From assembly GCA_035527975.1 (NCBI GenBank), contig DATKZM010000021.1, forward strand, positions 72,136 through 136,135: a stretch of 64,000 nt of DNA, given 5' to 3'. This stretch comes from DATKZM01 sp035527975. Its GTDB lineage: Bacteria > Pseudomonadota > Alphaproteobacteria > JAPULJ01. How positions within the stretch are numbered: position 1 is the stretch's first letter; the number at the start of each line of letters is the position of its first letter. A program made the position numbers and the translations under genes. This document shows positions 16,568-25,555 of this stretch, piece by piece. Below the pieces are notes generated by a model. That model was not told where the DNA came from. It searched no databases and saw only the letters and a program-made list of their open reading frames with translations.

Positions 16568-17476
16568 TCAAAGCACCTTGCGGCGCTCGCGCCGGAACAT
16601 CGCTCGCCACGCGTCGATGCTTTGCGGCCGGGCCGCCGGATCGAGCGCCAGCCCGGCATCGACCGCGCCGCGGAAGTGCTCGTTGTATCGCCCCGCCGCC
16701 TGTTCGGCCGTGGGCAAGGTCTGATCGTCCGTGGCGCGTTGGTCCGCCGACTGGGGCGGCCGGCCGGTAATCAGGCGATAGAACAGCGCCGCCAGACCAT
16801 AGATGTCGGCGAGCGGGCCGGGCGCGCCATCATCTGCGTCCAGCAGCTCTGGTGCTCGATAGGGGTCGGGCGGGAGCTTGGCCTCTCCTGTTCCCCCGGC
16901 CCCGACCTCGGCGGCGAACGCATGGGCGCATGATACGCGGGCCTCGGACATATCGGTCCACAATAGCGCGCCGCTGGGCAGGAACAGTACAGCTTCTGGT
17001 GCAATCGCGTGATGGACGGCGCCGGCGCCATGGATCGCTTCCAGCCCGCCCAACAGCGGATCGAGGATCTGGTAGAGCTCGCGCTGGCTGAGCGTTCCGT
17101 CCGCGCCCATCATGGCGGCAAGCGTGGTGCCCTCGCGCCGCGCCTGGACCCGGTAAGAGGTGCCCTCGTAACGGATGAGGTCGAACGTTGCGAGGACGTT
17201 GTCATGCGAAACAGTAGCGAGCTTTTGCGCCTCGTGGCTGAAGCGCTCGCGCTGATCGTCGAAGAGATCCTCGCGGTCGAATTCAGGTTCGACGTACTGG
17301 CCGGTGCGCCGGGCGATCCCGCGCGGCAGGAACTCCGCAATCGTCACCGCCAGCCGATCGCCATGGCGCGCCGCCGGATAATAGAGCGCGTAGCCGTCAT
17401 CGGCCGGCGCGCCGCGGATCTCATAGCCTCGAAAGGCGAAGCCCACGGGCAACGTCCCGCGTTCGCTATCGCTCAT
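16568..17476 (-). CDS. protein kinase-like protein lacking catalytic residues (pseudokinase)
   Basis: 302-aa protein with the Ser/Thr kinase fold but degenerate active site. The VAIK lysine position reads LAVTIAEFLP with no Lys. The helix-C Glu is kept (FSHEAQKLATVSHDNVL). The HRD motif reads VHHAIAPEAVLF, with Ala in place of the catalytic Asp. DFG reads TDMSEAR. The APE motif is intact (YRAPELL), as is the helix-F region (LADIYGLAALFYRLITGRPP). Likely a regulatory or scaffolding protein rather than a kinase. No phosphatase, FHA or secretion genes are adjacent. It converges on panC. Confidence 0.75.
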   Translation of the reverse strand: MSDSERGTLPVGFAFRGYEIRGAPADDGYALYYPAARHGDRLAVTIAEFLPRGIARRTGQYVEPEFDREDLFDDQRERFSHEAQKLATVSHDNVLATFDLIRYEGTSYRVQARREGTTLAAMMGADGTLSQRELYQILDPLLGGLEAIHGAGAVHHAIAPEAVLFLPSGALLWTDMSEARVSCAHAFAAEVGAGGTGEAKLPPDPYRAPELLDADDGAPGPLADIYGLAALFYRLITGRPPQSADQRATDDQTLPTAEQAAGRYNEHFRGAVDAGLALDPAARPQSIDAWRAMFRRERRKVL

Positions 17477-17571
17477 AGCTTGATCGGTGGGCCATCAACC
17501 ATCAACCCACCGTAGAATTCACGCGCCGCGATGACAATCGGGATTGACCGCATATGCGGACTGCGCGGTGG

Positions 17572-18483
17572 TCATGCGGCGGTTTGGCGCGTGCGTCTGG
17601 GCTCGATCACCACCAGCGCCACGGCGGCAAGCACCATCACCAGCGCCACAAGCTCGCGCCAGCCGATCGTCTCGCCCAGCACCGCCGCACCGGAGAGCAA
17701 ACCGACCGCGGGAACCGCGAGCGTGCTGATCGAGGCAACGCCGGCGGGAAACAACGCCACCGTGCGAAACCACAACAGATAAGCCAGCACCAGGCCGATC
17801 AGCGTCGTATAGACCGCCGCCCACCACGCCGCAGCGCTGGCCTGATGCATGGTGAAAGGCTCGGTGGCCGCGATCGCCACGATCGGTATGGAACCGATAA
17901 GCAGATGCCAACCGGCAAAGCTCATCGGCGGCACCGCCCATTTGACGCGCTTGGTAATGATCGTGCCGGCACCGAACGAGATTGCCGCCCCGGTTATGCA
18001 GAGTATGCCGAGCGGCCGGTCGCCGAACTCGCCGAGCGACGGCCATAAGAGGATCAAAATACCGCCGAGCCCGATCACGACCGCGCCAAGGCGCCGGAAC
18101 GTCAGTGCCTCACCCAGAAAGATGCGCGCCAGGATCACCACCCAGAGCGGCGCGGTGTAACCGATCAGCGCTGCTTGTCCACTCTCAAGCAGCTTGACCC
18201 CGTATGCCGCAAGGACCAGCCACAGCGTGACATTGGTCAGCGAGATCGCCAGCAATGCCGGCCATTGCCGCCGCGGCACCTTCACCGGCATGCCGCTCGC
18301 CAGCGCGATGCCCAGCATCAACAACCCCGCCGCGACCGCCGTCGTTGCGCGGTACTGCCAGACCGGCATTTCCAGCACCGACAGCTTGATCGCCGGCCAG
18401 TTCGAACCCCAGCAGAACGTGATCGCCGGAAACAAAAGATAGCGCGCCGGCCCCGCCGGCGTTTGTGACGGCCGATCGGTCAA
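17572..18483 (-). CDS. DMT-superfamily transporter (EamA family)
   Basis: 303-aa inner-membrane permease with about ten hydrophobic helices in two EamA repeats (first begins ITFCWGSNWPAIKLSV; second begins CITGAAISFGAGTIITKRV). The typical end-of-repeat signatures are IFLGEALTFRRLGAVVIGLGGILIL and AVLGETIGWRELVALVMVLAAVALVV. The substrate cannot be told. It lies 71 bases before gpt on the same strand. Confidence 0.87.
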   Translation of the reverse strand: MTDRPSQTPAGPARYLLFPAITFCWGSNWPAIKLSVLEMPVWQYRATTAVAAGLLMLGIALASGMPVKVPRRQWPALLAISLTNVTLWLVLAAYGVKLLESGQAALIGYTAPLWVVILARIFLGEALTFRRLGAVVIGLGGILILLWPSLGEFGDRPLGILCITGAAISFGAGTIITKRVKWAVPPMSFAGWHLLIGSIPIVAIAATEPFTMHQASAAAWWAAVYTTLIGLVLAYLLWFRTVALFPAGVASISTLAVPAVGLLSGAAVLGETIGWRELVALVMVLAAVALVVIEPRRTRQTAA

Positions 18484-18554
18484 GCGGCCCGCCTAAACCT
18501 TATCCCGGGTCGTGCGCGGCCCGCAGGTCGATAAGCTCATGGCCGCGCCCCGCG

Positions 18555-19055
18555 TCACTGCCTGGGCCGGGACTCGATGATCGGTTGGGCGTATTGCGGC
18601 TCGGTGTCCCAGGGAAAATGTATCCAGGTGTCCTGGCTCACCTCGGTGATGAAACTGTCGACCATCGGACGGCCGGCGGGTTTGGCGTAGACGGTTGCGA
18701 AATGCGCCTTTGGCAGAAGATCGCGCACGAGCTTGGCGGTGGCGCCGGTATCGACGAGGTCGTCGACGATCAGCCAGCCCGCGCCTTGGTTGTCGGTGGC
18801 GGGCGATTTCAGGATCCGGGGCTCGCCCTGATCCATGTAGTCGTAGCTGGCAACCCCGACCGTCTCGATCACCCGGATTTCCAACTCGCGCGCCACGATC
18901 GCCGCCGGCACCAGGCCGCCGCGGGTCACCGCAACGACGCCCTCCCAGGGCCCCAGATCGAGGAGCCGCCAGGCCAGCGCCTTGGCATCGCGATGCAGCT
19001 CCTGCCAGGAGACCGGAAAAAACTTGCCGCGCGCCTTGGCTTCTTCTTCGCTCAC
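18555..19055 (-). CDS. gpt: xanthine(-guanine) phosphoribosyltransferase
   Basis: Purine salvage: converts xanthine/guanine plus PRPP to nucleotides. 166 aa from GTG 19055, preceded by GGAGG at the right spacing; a longer frame to 19109 is less likely. The PRPP-binding loop is WLIVDDLVDTGATAKLVRDLLPKAHF. Other signatures are VAVTRGGLVPAAIVARELEIR, YAKPAGRPMVDSF and DTWIHFPWD, all matching enterobacterial Gpt. Confidence 0.92.
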   Translation of the reverse strand: MSEEEAKARGKFFPVSWQELHRDAKALAWRLLDLGPWEGVVAVTRGGLVPAAIVARELEIRVIETVGVASYDYMDQGEPRILKSPATDNQGAGWLIVDDLVDTGATAKLVRDLLPKAHFATVYAKPAGRPMVDSFITEVSQDTWIHFPWDTEPQYAQPIIESRPRQ

Positions 19056-19141
19056 CTGACCACCTCCCCACAATGCAGCGCGGGTATTTAGAGTGAAGCG
19101 CCCAATCAACGCAATGCCAACGCAATGGCCGGCGCTGCGCG

Positions 19142-19180
19142 ATTGGATTTCTCTGCATTGGATTTCTCTGCATTGGATTT
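19142..19180 (+). repeat. 15-bp tandem repeat upstream of the GGT-family gene
   Basis: ATTGGATTTCTCTGC occurs twice in tandem and then a partial third copy (ATTGGATTT). It lies between the divergent gpt and gamma-glutamyltransferase genes and is AT-richer than its surroundings, consistent with a promoter or regulator-binding region. Confidence 0.7.
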
Positions 19181-19232
19181 AAGGCGCGAACGCCGCTACA
19201 ACCGCGACGGGCCAGCAAGGGGGCGATCCCAA

Positions 19233-20825
19233 GTGTTCGAAACCGTACGCACGCGACGCGGCATGGTGACCTCGTCGCATCATCTGGCGGCCGAGGCGGG
19301 CTTGCGGGTTCTGCGCGAGGGCGGCAACGCGATCGAAGCGATGATCGCCGCGGCAGCGACGATCTCCGTGGTCTACCCGCACATGAATGGCCTCGGCGGC
19401 GACGGCTTCTGGTTGATCTCCACGCCGGGCCGGCGCCCGCCGCGCGCCATCACCGCGGTAGGAGCGGCGGGCCGGGCGGTCGACGAGGCCTATTACCGCG
19501 AGCGCGGGCTTGAGGCGATTCCGACCCGCGGCCCGCTCGCCGCCAACACGGTCGCGGGCACCATCTCCGGCTGGCAGGCGGCGCTGGCGATCAGCGCCGA
19601 ATGGGGCGGGCACATGACGGCCGGCCGGCTGCTGGAGGATGCGATCTGGCACGCCGAGCAAGGCTTTCCGGTGACCGGCGGCCAGCACCGGCTGACGGTC
19701 GAAAAGCGCGACGAACTACAGCACGTGCCGGGCTGGGCCAAGCTCTTTCTGGCCAATGGCGCGGCACCCGATCCGGGCGACACCTTCAAGCAGCCGGCAC
19801 TGGCGCGCACGCTGACGCGGCTGGCCCAGGTCGGCTTCGACGATTTTTATCGCGGCACGCTGGCGCATACCATCGCGGCCGACCTTGAGCGCGCCGGCAG
19901 CCCGGTGACCGCGGGCGATCTGGCCGCCCACCGGGCAGCCGAGACCGCGCCGCTGATGGTCAAGCTGAAATCGGGCAGCGTCTACAATGTCCGGCCGCCG
20001 AGCCAGGGCCTTGCCTCGCTCGTCATCCTCGGCCTCTTCGACCGCTTGGGCGTGGAGGAAGCCGACGGCTTCGAGCATGTCCATGGCCTGGTTGAGGCGA
20101 CCAAGCTGGCGATCCGCATCCGCAACGCCAACGTCACCGACCCGGCCTATATGGGCGCCGACCCGGCCGACTTCGTGAACGACGCCAACCTCGATGCCCG
20201 GGTCCGCTCGATCAGCATGAAGAAGGCGCTGGCCTGGCCCGACCCGGCGGTGCCCGGCGATACGGTCTGGCTGGGCGCGGTCGACGGCGAGGGGCGCGCG
20301 GTCTCGTTCATCCATTCGATCTATTGGGAGTTCGGCTCCGGCGTGGTGCTTGAGGAAAGCGGCATCCAATGGCAGAACCGCGGCAGCTCCTTCACGCTCG
20401 GCGAGGACCAGCAAAACTATATCCGCCCGGGCCGGCTGCCCTTCCACACCAACAACCCGGCGCTGGCGCTGCTCAATGACGGCCGGGTCATGGTCTATGG
20501 TGCGATGGGCGGCGACGGTCAGCCGCAGAGCCAGGCCGCCGTCTATTCGCGCTATGCGATGTTCGGCCAGGAGCTGCAGGCCGCGATCACCGCGCCGCGC
20601 TGGGTGCTGGGCCGCACCTGGGGCGCGCCCAAGGTCGGGCTGCGTATCGAGGACCGCTTCGATCCCAACGTGATCAAGGCGCTGCGCAAGGCCGGGCATG
20701 CGGTCGATCTGCAACCGCCGCTGACCGACCTGATGGGCCATGCCGGCGCCATCGTGCTGCACCCCTCGGGGCTTATCGAAGGCGCCAACGATCCGCGCAG
20801 CGACGGGGCGGCGGTGGGGTATTAG
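19233..20825 (+). CDS. gamma-glutamyltransferase-family Ntn hydrolase
   Basis: About 530 aa from GTG 19233 (AAGGGGG upstream); an in-frame ATG at 19125 would read through the tandem repeat. Starts VFETVRTRRGMVTSSHHLAAEAGLRVLREGGNAIEA, typical of the family. The likely self-cleavage/nucleophile Thr is in PGDTVWLGAVDGEGRAVSF; the substrate region FGSGVVLEESGIQWQNRG follows. The features resemble the oxamate amidohydrolase (HpxW)-like branch more than classical secreted GGT, and no signal peptide is present. Substrate is unproven; glutathione or an amide are options. Confidence 0.83.
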   Translation: MFETVRTRRGMVTSSHHLAAEAGLRVLREGGNAIEAMIAAAATISVVYPHMNGLGGDGFWLISTPGRRPPRAITAVGAAGRAVDEAYYRERGLEAIPTRGPLAANTVAGTISGWQAALAISAEWGGHMTAGRLLEDAIWHAEQGFPVTGGQHRLTVEKRDELQHVPGWAKLFLANGAAPDPGDTFKQPALARTLTRLAQVGFDDFYRGTLAHTIAADLERAGSPVTAGDLAAHRAAETAPLMVKLKSGSVYNVRPPSQGLASLVILGLFDRLGVEEADGFEHVHGLVEATKLAIRIRNANVTDPAYMGADPADFVNDANLDARVRSISMKKALAWPDPAVPGDTVWLGAVDGEGRAVSFIHSIYWEFGSGVVLEESGIQWQNRGSSFTLGEDQQNYIRPGRLPFHTNNPALALLNDGRVMVYGAMGGDGQPQSQAAVYSRYAMFGQELQAAITAPRWVLGRTWGAPKVGLRIEDRFDPNVIKALRKAGHAVDLQPPLTDLMGHAGAIVLHPSGLIEGANDPRSDGAAVGY

Positions 20826-20849
20826 ACTTCCGATTGGGGAATGTGGCGA

Positions 20850-21030
20850 GGCTACCCCTCTCCCGCTTGCGGGAGAGGGTGGACCGCCCGCAAGGGTGCG
20901 CCGGGTGAGGGCGACGGCGGAAAAAGCATTCGACGGCCTGCTCATTCTAGACCCGACGGCTGCCCTCACCCTCCCACCGCGCTCGCGCGCGGCGGGACCC
21001 TCCCTCTCCCGCAAGCGGGAGAGGGATCGC
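20850..21030. repeat. palindromic intergenic repeat, copy C
   Basis: Starts CCCCTCTCCCGCTTGCGGGAGAGGG and ends with CCCTCTCCCGCAAGCGGGAGAGGG, with CCCTCACCCTCCCACCGCG inside and GGTGAGGGCG in the left half. Third and longest copy of the family seen at 588-705 and 15412-15541, here with a CGCTTGCG-type loop. Confidence 0.75.
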
Positions 21031-21164
21031 GGCGGATCCATTTGTGTCCGCACGCCTAACCCATTGATCCGTTAACCATTTATTAACCCTGTGCTGGCCA
21101 GGCCGGACCGCGATCTCCTAGGATACCGGTACCAAACAGAAAAGTTCCTTGAGGAGGTCAGGGT

Positions 21165-21458
21165 ATGAAACTGCGTCACGCAGCGATGATGGGGCTTGCC
21201 GGTCTTGCCCTCACCCTTGGCGGGTGCGGCATCACCACCAGGACCACGCAGATCCAAACGGGCAGCGCACAAGGCGCCTACTACGTCCAGTGCAACGGCA
21301 TCTTCAACGACTTCAACCTGTGCAAGTTCAATGCGGGGCGCGCCTGTCCGCAGGGCTATGTCATCCTGCGCTCGGTCGATCAGATCGGCGAGATCCCGCT
21401 CACCAAGACCTATTACATCACCGGCATCCGGCGCAGCATGACCGTGCGCTGCATGTAG
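21165..21458 (+). CDS. small predicted lipoprotein of unknown function
   Basis: 97 aa. Lipoprotein signal peptide with lipobox LTLGGC, so the mature protein is about 77 aa beginning at the Cys. Four further Cys (VQCNG, NLCKF, RACPQ, VRCM) could form two disulfides in the periplasm. A strong Shine-Dalgarno (GAGGAGGT) lies 8 bases upstream of the ATG. It is convergent with the DUF1194 gene 10 bases away. I do not recognise a family. Confidence 0.78.
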   Translation: MKLRHAAMMGLAGLALTLGGCGITTRTTQIQTGSAQGAYYVQCNGIFNDFNLCKFNAGRACPQGYVILRSVDQIGEIPLTKTYYITGIRRSMTVRCM

Positions 21459-21468
21459 GGCTTTGCGG

Positions 21469-22188
21469 CTAGCGCGCCGGTAGGCCGGCGATCTCACGTA
21501 CGAGCTTGCGCAGGATCGCCTCGGCGAAGTCGCGGCGGCGGGTCGCCACTATGACGAAAGCACCGCGGCCGGTAATCACGTCGCGCCGGAAATGCTCGGC
21601 GAGCGAAAGTCCGTCCGGGCCGGTCCCGGCCGTATCGGGACCCATCTTCAGGACCAGCGCATTGATCGTGATGCCGGCCAGATCAGCCTGCCGGCGGACC
21701 AGCGCCAGCGGCGGTCCGCCAACGTTGCGGCCGTCACCGGAGACGTCGATGATCCGGCGCGCGCCGTCGAAGCGGTTGGTGGCGATCATCGTCGCGGCAT
21801 AGGCGATGGCGGCGCTGATCGAGTTGTGGCCCCAGGCCATGCGCCGCCGCGATCGGAGCTGATCGGCAAAACCGCGTGCCGCGGCGAGACCGTCGATCAG
21901 TGTCCAGCCGACGATCTCGTCCTGCGAGGCCGGCGCGCCCCATTCGATATAGGCGACCGCGATACGCCGCCGCCGGCCGGCCGCGATCGCCCGCAGCACC
22001 CGCGGATCGGTGATGGCCTTGGCATAAGCCTCGCGCTGCCAGCGGAACTCCGGCGGCTCGATTGAGCCCGATCCGTCGGCGGCGATTAACAGTTCGGCAT
22101 CGACCGGCATCCCGCCGGCCTGCACCGGCGCGGCGAGGCACGGCCAAACTGTGAGCGACAGCATCGCGATCGCCAGCATCCGTGGCAT
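21469..22188 (-). CDS. DUF1194 (von Willebrand A-like) secreted protein
   Basis: 239 aa with an N-terminal signal peptide (MLAIAMLSLTVWPCLAAPVQA). The following domain resembles vWFA: a DxSxS metal site in AADGSGSI, a later conserved WGHNSISAAIAYA, and IIDVSGDGRNVGG. This matches DUF1194, widespread in alphaproteobacteria. Probably a periplasmic binding protein; role unknown. The MITE-like element lies 137 bases upstream of its start. Confidence 0.85.
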   Translation of the reverse strand: MPRMLAIAMLSLTVWPCLAAPVQAGGMPVDAELLIAADGSGSIEPPEFRWQREAYAKAITDPRVLRAIAAGRRRRIAVAYIEWGAPASQDEIVGWTLIDGLAAARGFADQLRSRRRMAWGHNSISAAIAYAATMIATNRFDGARRIIDVSGDGRNVGGPPLALVRRQADLAGITINALVLKMGPDTAGTGPDGLSLAEHFRRDVITGRGAFVIVATRRRDFAEAILRKLVREIAGLPAR

Positions 22189-22325
22189 GGCATGCCCCTT
22201 GGTGGTGAGGTAATGGGTACGCAGCCGGATCAGCCGCCACTATACGCCATTCCGTCCCCGGCCGCTCCCTGCCGCGCCGCCATCCAGGTGCGCCCAGACG
22301 TGACAGCACGGCGCAGGCCGGCTTA

Positions 22326-22586
22326 TACCAAGTCTCAGTGATATTGCCCCATTTGATGGCGGCGGATTGGCCCTCAGGTTAGGCACGCGGCGCGGCGCGA
22401 TGCAGCGCATCGGGCAAGCCGCGTAACGCGGCCGGAGGGCCAATCGGCCCCACCGAAGGCCGCCATTTTTTGTCCGCCGGCGTCGTTGCGCGCGGCTTGT
22501 GGTGCGCCGCACCACGGCGCAACCCGCGCCTAACCGGCGGACAAAATCTTGGCGGTCAAATGGCTCAATATCACTGAGATTTGGTA
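22326..22586. mobile_element. MITE-like element with terminal inverted repeats
   Basis: 261 bp bounded by 21-bp inverted ends (left 22326-22346 begins TACCAAGTCTCAGTGATAT; right 22566-22586 is its complement with one mismatch), the similarity continuing inwards to about 31 bp. The ends are flanked by direct TTA trinucleotides (22323-22325 and 22587-22589), a plausible target-site duplication. The interior is rich in further inverted repeats (a 14-base TTTGTCCGCCGG-type arm at about 22466 pairs with one at about 22533) and has no coding potential. Non-autonomous; no matching transposase in the window. Confidence 0.75.
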
Positions 22587-23855
22587 TTAGCTGCTACCCT
22601 TCGGTTTGTGGTTTTCCGACGTGATTTTGCCAGAGCCGGCGGCTGTCAGCCCCGCCCGGCGAAGGAACCCTGCCGCGAGCAACGGAGCGAAGATGCAGGT
22701 GGCTGCGGCCGTCAGGATCATGGCACCGTATAATTCCTCCGGCATTGCCCAATCGCCCAATCGTCGACCTTCGGCGACGATGACCATCGCGATCTCGGCG
22801 CGCGGCACCATGCTGACCGCGAGCGCCATGGCCGCAGACGATCCGATCAACGGCCAGGCCGGTACCATCGTGCCGACGACCTTGCCCAGGATCGCGGCCA
22901 CGAGGATCGCCACCGAGGCAAGCAGCCCGCCGCCAAGCGCGCTGGTATCGATCGACAGGCCGATCCAAATGAAGAAGAACGGCGTGAACAGCTCGTAAAG
23001 CGACGAGAACGAAGCGTCGACCTTGATCGCCCGCGGATCGCGGCTGAAAACAAGCCCGGCGAAAAGAGCGCCCACCGGCAGCGAGAAACCCAGACCGTCG
23101 GCCGTGGCGGCGATCACCACGGCGATGCCGACCACGAGTAGCATCGGGTCGGGGCTCGCCCGCAAGCCAGCGAAAAAATTCGTTATCGGCGCTTCGAAAT
23201 AGCGCGCGAAAATGATGCAGAACGCAAGGAAGAGGCCTGCCTTGATGGCCAGCCAGGCGGCCGTCTCACCGATGTTCAACCACAGCATCCCGTCGCCGCG
23301 CATCAAGACCGGCGCCAGCGCAAACAGAACCATCATCAGCGCAATGCCGGAAACATCGTCGAGCTCGGCCACGTCGATCAGGAGATCGCCGGTTGGAGAA
23401 CCCAGCGCGCCGAGCTCGCGCCACACGGCAAGGCAGACCGCAAGGCTGGTGGCGGTGAGCGCGACTGCCACGAAAAGGCTCGGCACCAGCGCGTATCCAA
23501 GCAGATAGCGCGCCGCCACATAGCCGGCGACGGCGCTGACGCCGACATTGCCGATCCAGATCCAGACCGCGCGCCCGAGTTGGGCCAGCAGTTTGTCGAC
23601 ATTGCTTTCAAGGCCGACGCGGAACAGCAGGCAAAACACGCCGATCCCGCCGAGAAACTCGAAGACGTGCAGCGCATCGCCGTTCAACAACGCGTATTCG
23701 CGATTGGCCGCCGAAAGCGCAAGACCAAGCAGCAAATAGCCGACCAGCGCCGGCACCCCGATGCGGTTTAGTAGCTCCCGGATATAGATCGCCGCGACCA
23801 CAAGCGCGCCAACCGCCGCGACTATCACCCAGAGTTTATCGAAGGCGCCGTCCAT
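22587..23855 (-). CDS. cation:proton antiporter (CPA2/KefB-type)
   Basis: 422-aa polytopic membrane protein. About twelve hydrophobic helices; typical CPA2 features are RIGVPALVGYLLLGLALS, FLGGIGVFCLLFRVGLE, ATSLAVCLAVWRELG with DVAELDDVSGIALMMVLFAL, and FFFIWIGLSIDT. The paired acidic residues of the transport core are in ELDDVSG. There is no C-terminal TrkA-N domain, so regulation by nucleotide is not expected. The stop codon TAA coincides with the TTA target duplication of the MITE. The start lies 13 bases after the ribbon-helix-helix gene. Confidence 0.83.
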   Translation of the reverse strand: MDGAFDKLWVIVAAVGALVVAAIYIRELLNRIGVPALVGYLLLGLALSAANREYALLNGDALHVFEFLGGIGVFCLLFRVGLESNVDKLLAQLGRAVWIWIGNVGVSAVAGYVAARYLLGYALVPSLFVAVALTATSLAVCLAVWRELGALGSPTGDLLIDVAELDDVSGIALMMVLFALAPVLMRGDGMLWLNIGETAAWLAIKAGLFLAFCIIFARYFEAPITNFFAGLRASPDPMLLVVGIAVVIAATADGLGFSLPVGALFAGLVFSRDPRAIKVDASFSSLYELFTPFFFIWIGLSIDTSALGGGLLASVAILVAAILGKVVGTMVPAWPLIGSSAAMALAVSMVPRAEIAMVIVAEGRRLGDWAMPEELYGAMILTAAATCIFAPLLAAGFLRRAGLTAAGSGKITSENHKPKGSS

Positions 23856-23868
23856 CAGATCAAATAGC

Positions 23869-24108
23869 TCAGCTTCTTTCGCCCGCCTGCCGGGCACGCA
23901 GCGACTTCAGCACGTAGACACGCAAAGCGCTCGACAGATTGGTGCTGCGTCCGGCGTCAATTTCGGCGACCAGATTGTTCACCGACAGCGCGCGCGCCGC
24001 AGCTATCTCCCTGAGCGCGTCCCAGAATTCCGGTTCGAGCGACACGCTGGTCGGGTGGCCGGCGATCCGCACCGAGCGCTTGACCGCGCCGCCCATTGGC
24101 AGGTCCAC
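23869..24108 (-). CDS. ribbon-helix-helix domain protein
   Basis: 79 aa from GTG 24108 with GGAG 7 bases upstream. The short beta strand RIAGHPTSVSLEPEFWDALREIAAARALSVNNLVAEID and the following helix fit the RHH_4-type fold found in alphaproteobacteria. Such proteins often act as dimeric DNA binders. It lies between fumC and the antiporter on the same strand, so it could control either, which is inference. Confidence 0.8.
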   Translation of the reverse strand: MDLPMGGAVKRSVRIAGHPTSVSLEPEFWDALREIAAARALSVNNLVAEIDAGRSTNLSSALRVYVLKSLRARQAGERS

Positions 24109-24151
24109 AGATCCGCTCCTTGCCGTTAGCGGGGCCGCTAGTGCGGGCCGC

Positions 24152-25555
24152 CTATCGCTTGGGCCCGACCATGTTCTCCGGGCGCACCCACTCGTCGAAC
24201 TGCGCCTCGGTGAGCAAATCGAGGGCCATGGCTGCTTCCTTCAACGTCGTGCCGTCCTCGTAAGCTTTCTTGGCCACCTTGGCTGCATTGTCGTAGCCGA
24301 TATGCGGGTTGAGCGCGGTCACCAGCATCAGCGAGTTCTGCATCAGCTCGCGGATGCGCGCCTCGTTGGCCTCGATCCCAACAACACAATTGTCGGCGAA
24401 GCTGACCGCGGCGTCGGCTATCAGACGGATTGATTGAAGCACGTTGTAGATGATCACCGGCTTGAAGACGTTGAGCTCGAAATGTCCACTGGCGCCGCCG
24501 ATGGTGACGGCGACGTTGTTGCCCATGACCTGGGCGCAGACCATGGTCAGGGCTTCGGCTTGGGTTGGGTTCACCTTGCCGGGCATGATCGACGACCCCG
24601 GTTCGTTCGCCGGCAGGATCAGCTCACCGAGGCCGGATCGTGGGCCGGATCCCAGAAAGCGAATGTCGTTCGCGATCTTCATCAGCGAGGCCGCGACGGT
24701 GTTGAGCGCGCCGGAGATCTCGACCATGGCGTCCTTGCCGGCGAGCGCCTCGAACTTGTTCTCCGCGGTCTTGTACGGATGGCCGGTCATCTTCGTGACT
24801 TCGCTCGCAAAGCGCTTGGCGAACCCCTCGCGCGCGTTGAGCCCGGTGCCGACCGCCGTGCCGCCCTGGGCGAGTTGATAGAGCCGGCCCAAGCAACCTT
24901 CGATGCGGTCGATGCCGTAGCGCACTTGCGTGGCGTAACCGGAGAATTCCTGGCCGAGCGTCAGCGGGGTCGCGTCCTGGGTGTGGGTGCGGCCGATCTT
25001 GATGATCGCCGCGAACGCTTTCGTCTTCGCTTCAAGCGCCTCTGCGAGATGATCGAGGCCAGGTATGAGCGCGCCGTGGATCTCCTCGACCACTGCGATA
25101 TGCATGGCGGTCGGGAAGCTGTCATTCGAGGACTGGCCGCGGTTCACATGGTCGTTGGGGTGGACCGGTTCCTTGGAGCCGCGCTCGCCGCCGAGCATCT
25201 CGATGGCGCGGTTCGAAATTACCTCGTTGGCGTTCATGTTGGTCTGGGTGCCCGAGCCTGTTTGCCAGACCACCAGCGGGAAGTGATCGTCGAGCTTGCC
25301 GTCGATGACTTCCTGGGCCGCATCGGCAATTGCCTTCCCAAGTTTCTTGTCGATTTCTTCGATGGCGATATTGGTCAGGGCCGCGGCGCGCTTTTGAATG
25401 CCGAAGGCGCGCACCAGCGGCAGCGGCATACGCTCGGTGCCGATCTTGAAATTGCCGAGCGAGCGCTGGGTCTGGGCGCCCCAATAGCGGTCGGCGGGGA
25501 CCTCAATCGGTCCCATCGAATCGGTTTCGGTGCGGGTCTTGGCCGTTTCTGCCAT
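24152..25555 (-). CDS. fumC: class II fumarate hydratase
   Basis: Oxygen-stable, iron-independent fumarase of the TCA cycle. 467 aa, the normal length. Signatures: DSMGPIEVPADRYWGAQTQRS, GSGTQTNMNANEVISNRA, HPNDHVNRGQSSNDSFPTAMH, TLGQEFSGYATQ, and the fumarase/aspartase signature GSSIMPGKVNPTQ. Complete and intact. Confidence 0.97.
   Translation of the reverse strand: MAETAKTRTETDSMGPIEVPADRYWGAQTQRSLGNFKIGTERMPLPLVRAFGIQKRAAALTNIAIEEIDKKLGKAIADAAQEVIDGKLDDHFPLVVWQTGSGTQTNMNANEVISNRAIEMLGGERGSKEPVHPNDHVNRGQSSNDSFPTAMHIAVVEEIHGALIPGLDHLAEALEAKTKAFAAIIKIGRTHTQDATPLTLGQEFSGYATQVRYGIDRIEGCLGRLYQLAQGGTAVGTGLNAREGFAKRFASEVTKMTGHPYKTAENKFEALAGKDAMVEISGALNTVAASLMKIANDIRFLGSGPRSGLGELILPANEPGSSIMPGKVNPTQAEALTMVCAQVMGNNVAVTIGGASGHFELNVFKPVIIYNVLQSIRLIADAAVSFADNCVVGIEANEARIRELMQNSLMLVTALNPHIGYDNAAKVAKKAYEDGTTLKEAAMALDLLTEAQFDEWVRPENMVGPKR

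Noticed and set aside
22240..22515. Reverse 91-codon frame inside the MITE
   Set aside because: Arg/Pro-rich low-complexity reading of inverted repeats; no start context.
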